A stretch of 9,475 nucleotides of DNA from contig JAKACL010000104.1 in assembly GCA_021821425.1 (NCBI GenBank), positions 1 to 9,475 of the forward strand. The letters run 5' to 3'. The notes under the pieces are model-generated. The model did no database searches, was not told the DNA's origin, and saw only the letters and a program-made list of their open reading frames with translations. The position numbers were made by a program, and so were the translations under genes. Shown here in pieces: positions 7,282 to 9,475 of this stretch (positions within the stretch are counted from its first letter, which is position 1; each line of letters starts with the position of its first letter). Source of the stretch: Pseudomonadota bacterium (GTDB taxonomy: Bacteria > Pseudomonadota > Gammaproteobacteria > Burkholderiales > Thiobacillaceae).

Positions 7282-7856
7282 GCCTTGCCCCCTTCCTTGT
7301 TCGCATCGTCCGTTTGCTGCGGGTTCTGCTTGACCGTCAGCACGAATTCGTTGGCGCGCAGATTGTTCACCGTGACAGCCTTGATCTCGACCAGTCCGGC
7401 CGATTCAAACCAGGGCGAACTCTCCAGATTGCGCATCAGCGTGGAGACGCGCGCGCTCGACTGGGTATAGCCGGTGAGGGTGATCACCCGGCCGTCCTGC
7501 TTGAACGATTTGAGATACAGCCCGTCGGGCAGCAGACGGATCATCTGGTCGAACAGATGGACGACCTCGGTCCGGTTGGATTGCAGCGTCTCGACGACCT
7601 GCTTGCGTTCCAGCAGTGCCTGGGTCTGCTCGCGAATTTTCTTGATTTCGCCGATCTGGCTGTCGAGGCGTGCAATTTCCTGTTCGAGAAAGGCATTGCG
7701 TGCCTCCTGTGTGGACTGACGCGCCGCGATCAGGCTGTGCCCGATCACGACAGCAACCACGCCGGCGACGACGGCAATGCCGAGCAGGATATTGAACTGG
7801 CGGCGCCGTGCGGCGCGTGCCAGTTCGCGGTGGGGGAGCAGGTTAATGCGGATCAT
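7278..7856 (-). CDS. pilN: Type IV pilus inner-membrane alignment protein PilN
   Basis: PilN is a bitopic inner-membrane protein whose cytoplasmic tail binds PilM and whose periplasmic domain pairs with PilO. The 192-residue product begins MIRINLLP; the INLLP motif (4-8) is the known PilM-binding peptide. A basic stretch (9-20) precedes the membrane helix (about 21-45), then comes a coiled coil (about 45-93) and a ferredoxin-like domain (about 97-177) containing LFDQMIRLLPDGLYL (101-115). The C-terminal tail (178-192) is polar. ATGA overlaps of 4 bases join it to pilM upstream and pilO downstream. Length and motifs fit the family. Confidence 0.97.
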   Translation of the reverse strand: MIRINLLPHRELARAARRRQFNILLGIAVVAGVVAVVIGHSLIAARQSTQEARNAFLEQEIARLDSQIGEIKKIREQTQALLERKQVVETLQSNRTEVVHLFDQMIRLLPDGLYLKSFKQDGRVITLTGYTQSSARVSTLMRNLESSPWFESAGLVEIKAVTVNNLRANEFVLTVKQNPQQTDDANKEGGKA

Positions 7857-8941
7857 TGGGGGTCAAACCTCCGCATGGCAAGGCCGCAGGCGACAAACAG
7901 GGAAGGCGCGTCGGCGGTCAGCGCCTGCGGCCGGATCTTGGAACCGACGGCCATGCTGGCAAACGGGTTGACGACCATGGCCGGCGTGCCGGTGCGCTGG
8001 GCGACGACCTCGTCGATGCCCGGAATCATGGCGCCGCCACCGGCCAGCAGGATCTGGTCGACCTTGCGGTACTGGGTGGAGGTGGTGAACAGTTGCAGGG
8101 CACGGCCGATTTCCATCGCCAGCGTCTCGCTGTAGGGCTGCAGCACCTCGGCGTCGTAGCTTTCCGGCAGGGTGCCGCGGCGCTTGGCGTTTTCGGCCTC
8201 TTCGCTGGTCATGCCGTAGCGGCGCGAGATTTCATTGTTGAGCTGGTTGCCGCCGAAGCCGTGTTCGCGCAGATACACCGACTCGTTGTTGTTGAGGATG
8301 TTGATGTGCATGTTCTGCGCGCCGACGTCGATGATCGCCACGGTCTGGCCGTCGCCGCTGTTGGGCAGTTGATGGGCAATTTGTTCGTAGGCGGTCTGGG
8401 TCGCAAAGGATTCGACATCCATCACCAGCGCCTTGAGGCCGGCGGCCTCCACGGCGGCGACGCGGTCCTCGACCTTTTCCTTGCGCGCGGCCGCGAGCAG
8501 GATCTGCACATCGTCGGGGCTGGCAGGCGATTCGCCGATCACCTGAAAATCCAGGTTCACTTCGTCGAGCGAGAAGGGGATAACCTGGTTGGCCTCGGCC
8601 TCCACCTGGTTTTCCAGGTCGATTCCGCTGAGGCTGGCCGGTGCCAGAATCTTTTTGGTGATGACCGCCGAGGACGGCAGCGCCAGCGCCACGTTCCGGG
8701 TCCGCGTGTTCATGTTTTTCCACGCGGTGCGCAAGGTGTCGGCAACCTGATCGAGATTGGCGATGTTGCCGTCCGTCACCGCATCCTTGGGCAAGGGCTC
8801 GATCACATAGCGCTCCACCCGCAGCATGCCTTTGCCGGCATCGGACAACTCCACCAGCTTGACGGCGGTCGTGCTGATATCGAGCCCCAGGATGGGCAGG
8901 CCTTTGGCAGACAGCCAGTCCAGATTAATATTCAGGTGCAA
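7853..8941 (-). CDS. pilM: Type IV pilus assembly protein PilM (actin-like ATPase), TTG start
   Basis: PilM is a cytoplasmic actin/FtsA-like protein that binds ATP and the N-terminal peptide of PilN and helps link the alignment complex to the motor ATPases. The 362-residue product shows the phosphate-1 loop GLDISTTAVKLVEL (19-32), the phosphate-2 loop AIIDVGAQNMHINI (202-215) and the adenosine motif ILLAGGGAMIPGI (297-309), plus the family segment GGNQLNNEISRRYGM (230-244). The start is TTG: no in-frame ATG lies ahead of the phosphate-1 loop, and an AAAGGA Shine-Dalgarno ends 6 bases before this TTG. It is the first gene of pilMNOPQ, divergent from mrcA, and overlaps pilN by 4 bases. Length is normal. 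Identity is certain; the exact start is likely but not proven. Confidence 0.97.
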   Translation of the reverse strand: MHLNINLDWLSAKGLPILGLDISTTAVKLVELSDAGKGMLRVERYVIEPLPKDAVTDGNIANLDQVADTLRTAWKNMNTRTRNVALALPSSAVITKKILAPASLSGIDLENQVEAEANQVIPFSLDEVNLDFQVIGESPASPDDVQILLAAARKEKVEDRVAAVEAAGLKALVMDVESFATQTAYEQIAHQLPNSGDGQTVAIIDVGAQNMHINILNNNESVYLREHGFGGNQLNNEISRRYGMTSEEAENAKRRGTLPESYDAEVLQPYSETLAMEIGRALQLFTTSTQYRKVDQILLAGGGAMIPGIDEVVAQRTGTPAMVVNPFASMAVGSKIRPQALTADAPSLFVACGLAMRRFDPQ

Positions 8942-8979
8942 GAGTTTTCCTTTACGCTTCTGTGAGTTGGCGCTTTTTG

Positions 8980-9008
8980 TTGTTATTGTTTTTAGATGCT
9001 AGCAACAA
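8980..9008 (-). promoter_or_regulatory. Candidate promoter for pilMNOPQ (weak)
   Basis: On the minus strand TTGTTG (9008-9003) and TAACAA (8985-8980) are 17 bases apart, about 40 bases before the pilM start. The -10 matches the consensus at only 3 of 6 positions. A second equally weak pair, TTGCGG (9047-9042) and TGTTAA (9024-9019), also has a 17-base spacer. Runs of A on the minus strand around 9016-9031 could act as an UP-like element. A pilM promoter must lie in this region, but the sequence does not settle which one. Confidence 0.25.
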
Positions 9009-9050
9009 CACACGGTTTTTAACAGTTTTTTTCTCGACACACCGCAAGAG

Positions 9051-9068
9051 TTGAACACATGTGTCCAA
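9051..9068. promoter_or_regulatory. 18-base imperfect palindrome, possible operator between pilM and mrcA
   Basis: TTGAACACATGTGTCCAA reads as TTG-n-ACACATGTGT-n-CAA, a dyad with only the 9054/9065 pair mismatched and a perfect 10-base core at 9055-9064. It abuts the position expected for the mrcA -35 element and lies between the two divergent genes. The shape fits a dimeric repressor or activator site, but I do not recognise the regulator. Confidence 0.4.
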
Positions 9069-9094
9069 TTTCCAACACCACTAACGCCTATAAT
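9066..9094 (+). promoter_or_regulatory. Candidate mrcA promoter with consensus -10
   Basis: A perfect TATAAT lies at 9089-9094, giving an expected transcription start near 9101 and a leader of about 34 bases before the mrcA ATG. With a 17-base spacer the -35 position (9066-9071) reads CAATTT, a poor match, and there is no TGn extension before the -10. A weak -35 next to a palindrome would suit a regulated or activator-dependent promoter. Confidence 0.5.
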
Positions 9095-9134
9095 CGTCGG
9101 AAACTTTAGGCACACTTTTGAATTAAGGAACGGG

Positions 9135-9475
9135 ATGTTTTCCAAATGGTGGCATTACGCGCTGGCACTGATCGTCAGCCTCGGCGTGGTCGGCACGGCG
9201 CTGGCCGGGCTGGCGGCCGCGCTGATCTACCCCAACCTGCCGCCGCTTGAGGCGCTCACCGACTACAAGCCCAAGCTGCCGTTGCGGGTCTACACCGCCG
9301 ACGGCGCGTTGATCGGCGAGTTCGGCGAGGAGCGGCGCGCCTTCATCGCCATCGAGCAGGTGCCCGCCTACATGAAACAGGCCATCATCGCCGCCGAAGA
9401 CGAGCGCTTCTACACCCACGGGGGCGTCGACACCCTCGGCGTGCTGCGTGCGGCCGGCTCCAACCTGCTGTCCGG
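9135..9475 (+). CDS. mrcA: Penicillin-binding protein 1A, bifunctional peptidoglycan synthase (5' part)
   Basis: Only the first 113 codons are present; the gene continues past the window. PBP1A (mrcA, also called ponA) polymerises lipid II glycan strands and cross-links their peptides at the outer face of the inner membrane. The start ATG has AAGGA 5 bases upstream. Residues about 8-32 form the N-terminal membrane anchor after a short basic cytoplasmic tail (K4). Residues 50-75 match the start of the family-51 glycosyltransferase region (LRVYTADGALIGEFGEERR), and the first catalytic motif EDERFYTHGG (88-97) contains the expected general base E88. The transpeptidase domain lies outside the window. 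It is divergent from pilM, a common arrangement in beta- and gammaproteobacteria. Family assignment is firm for the part seen. Confidence 0.95.
   Translation, partial: MFSKWWHYALALIVSLGVVGTALAGLAAALIYPNLPPLEALTDYKPKLPLRVYTADGALIGEFGEERRAFIAIEQVPAYMKQAIIAAEDERFYTHGGVDTLGVLRAAGSNLLS

Noticed and set aside
7314..8965. Two long plus-strand open frames opposite pilN and pilM (7314-8135 and 7856-8965)
   Set aside because: Both overlap strongly conserved pil genes; their His/Gly/Val/Arg-rich translations show no motif and are typical antisense shadows.
9106..9124. Possible sigma-54 promoter (GGCAC followed by TTTTG) before mrcA
   Set aside because: The GG is not followed by GC at the required 10-base spacing, so the -12 element is missing.
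9123..9419. 98-codon minus-strand open frame opposite mrcA
   Set aside because: mrcA on the other strand shows a membrane anchor and the EDERFYTHGG catalytic motif; the antisense frame shows nothing.

Overview
This window carries a type IV pilus assembly operon with its usual neighbours, read mainly on the minus strand. The gene order (mrcA divergent from pilM-N-O-P-Q, then aroK), the high G+C content, the PilM/N/O/P/Q sequence style and the 4-base ATGA overlaps point to a betaproteobacterium. I cannot name the genus from sequence alone. No rRNA, tRNA, CRISPR array, insertion sequence or phage gene was seen.

Layout from right to left, which is the main direction of transcription. At 9135-9475 (+) is the 5' end of mrcA/ponA, encoding penicillin-binding protein 1A, which runs off the window. 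A roughly 190-base divergent intergenic region follows. It holds a perfect TATAAT box facing mrcA, an 18-base imperfect palindrome and A/T-rich tracts in front of pilM. Then come pilM (8941-7853), pilN, pilO and pilP, each overlapping the next by 4 bases, and after 30 bases pilQ (6136-3893). They encode the inner-membrane alignment complex (cytoplasmic PilM, bitopic PilN and PilO, lipoprotein PilP) and the outer-membrane secretin PilQ. A strong hairpin terminator at 3848-3878 ends this unit.

Beyond the terminator lies a second tight minus-strand unit: aroK (shikimate kinase, 3797-3249), an exported right-handed beta-helix protein (3246-1996), and a large polytopic membrane protein starting at 1996 that is still open at base 1. 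The last two are joined by a TGATG stop/start overlap, so they are probably translationally coupled.

The left third is the unusual part. In many betaproteobacteria aroK is followed by aroB; here the two surface or envelope genes take that place. The membrane protein holds three tandem VanZ-type modules, each with the same E-x2-Q-x5-(R/K)-x5-D spacing, and a possible degenerate fourth. Coupling of a secreted beta-helix protein to a multi-VanZ membrane protein suggests an uncharacterised envelope or exopolysaccharide function, but the sequence does not prove one.
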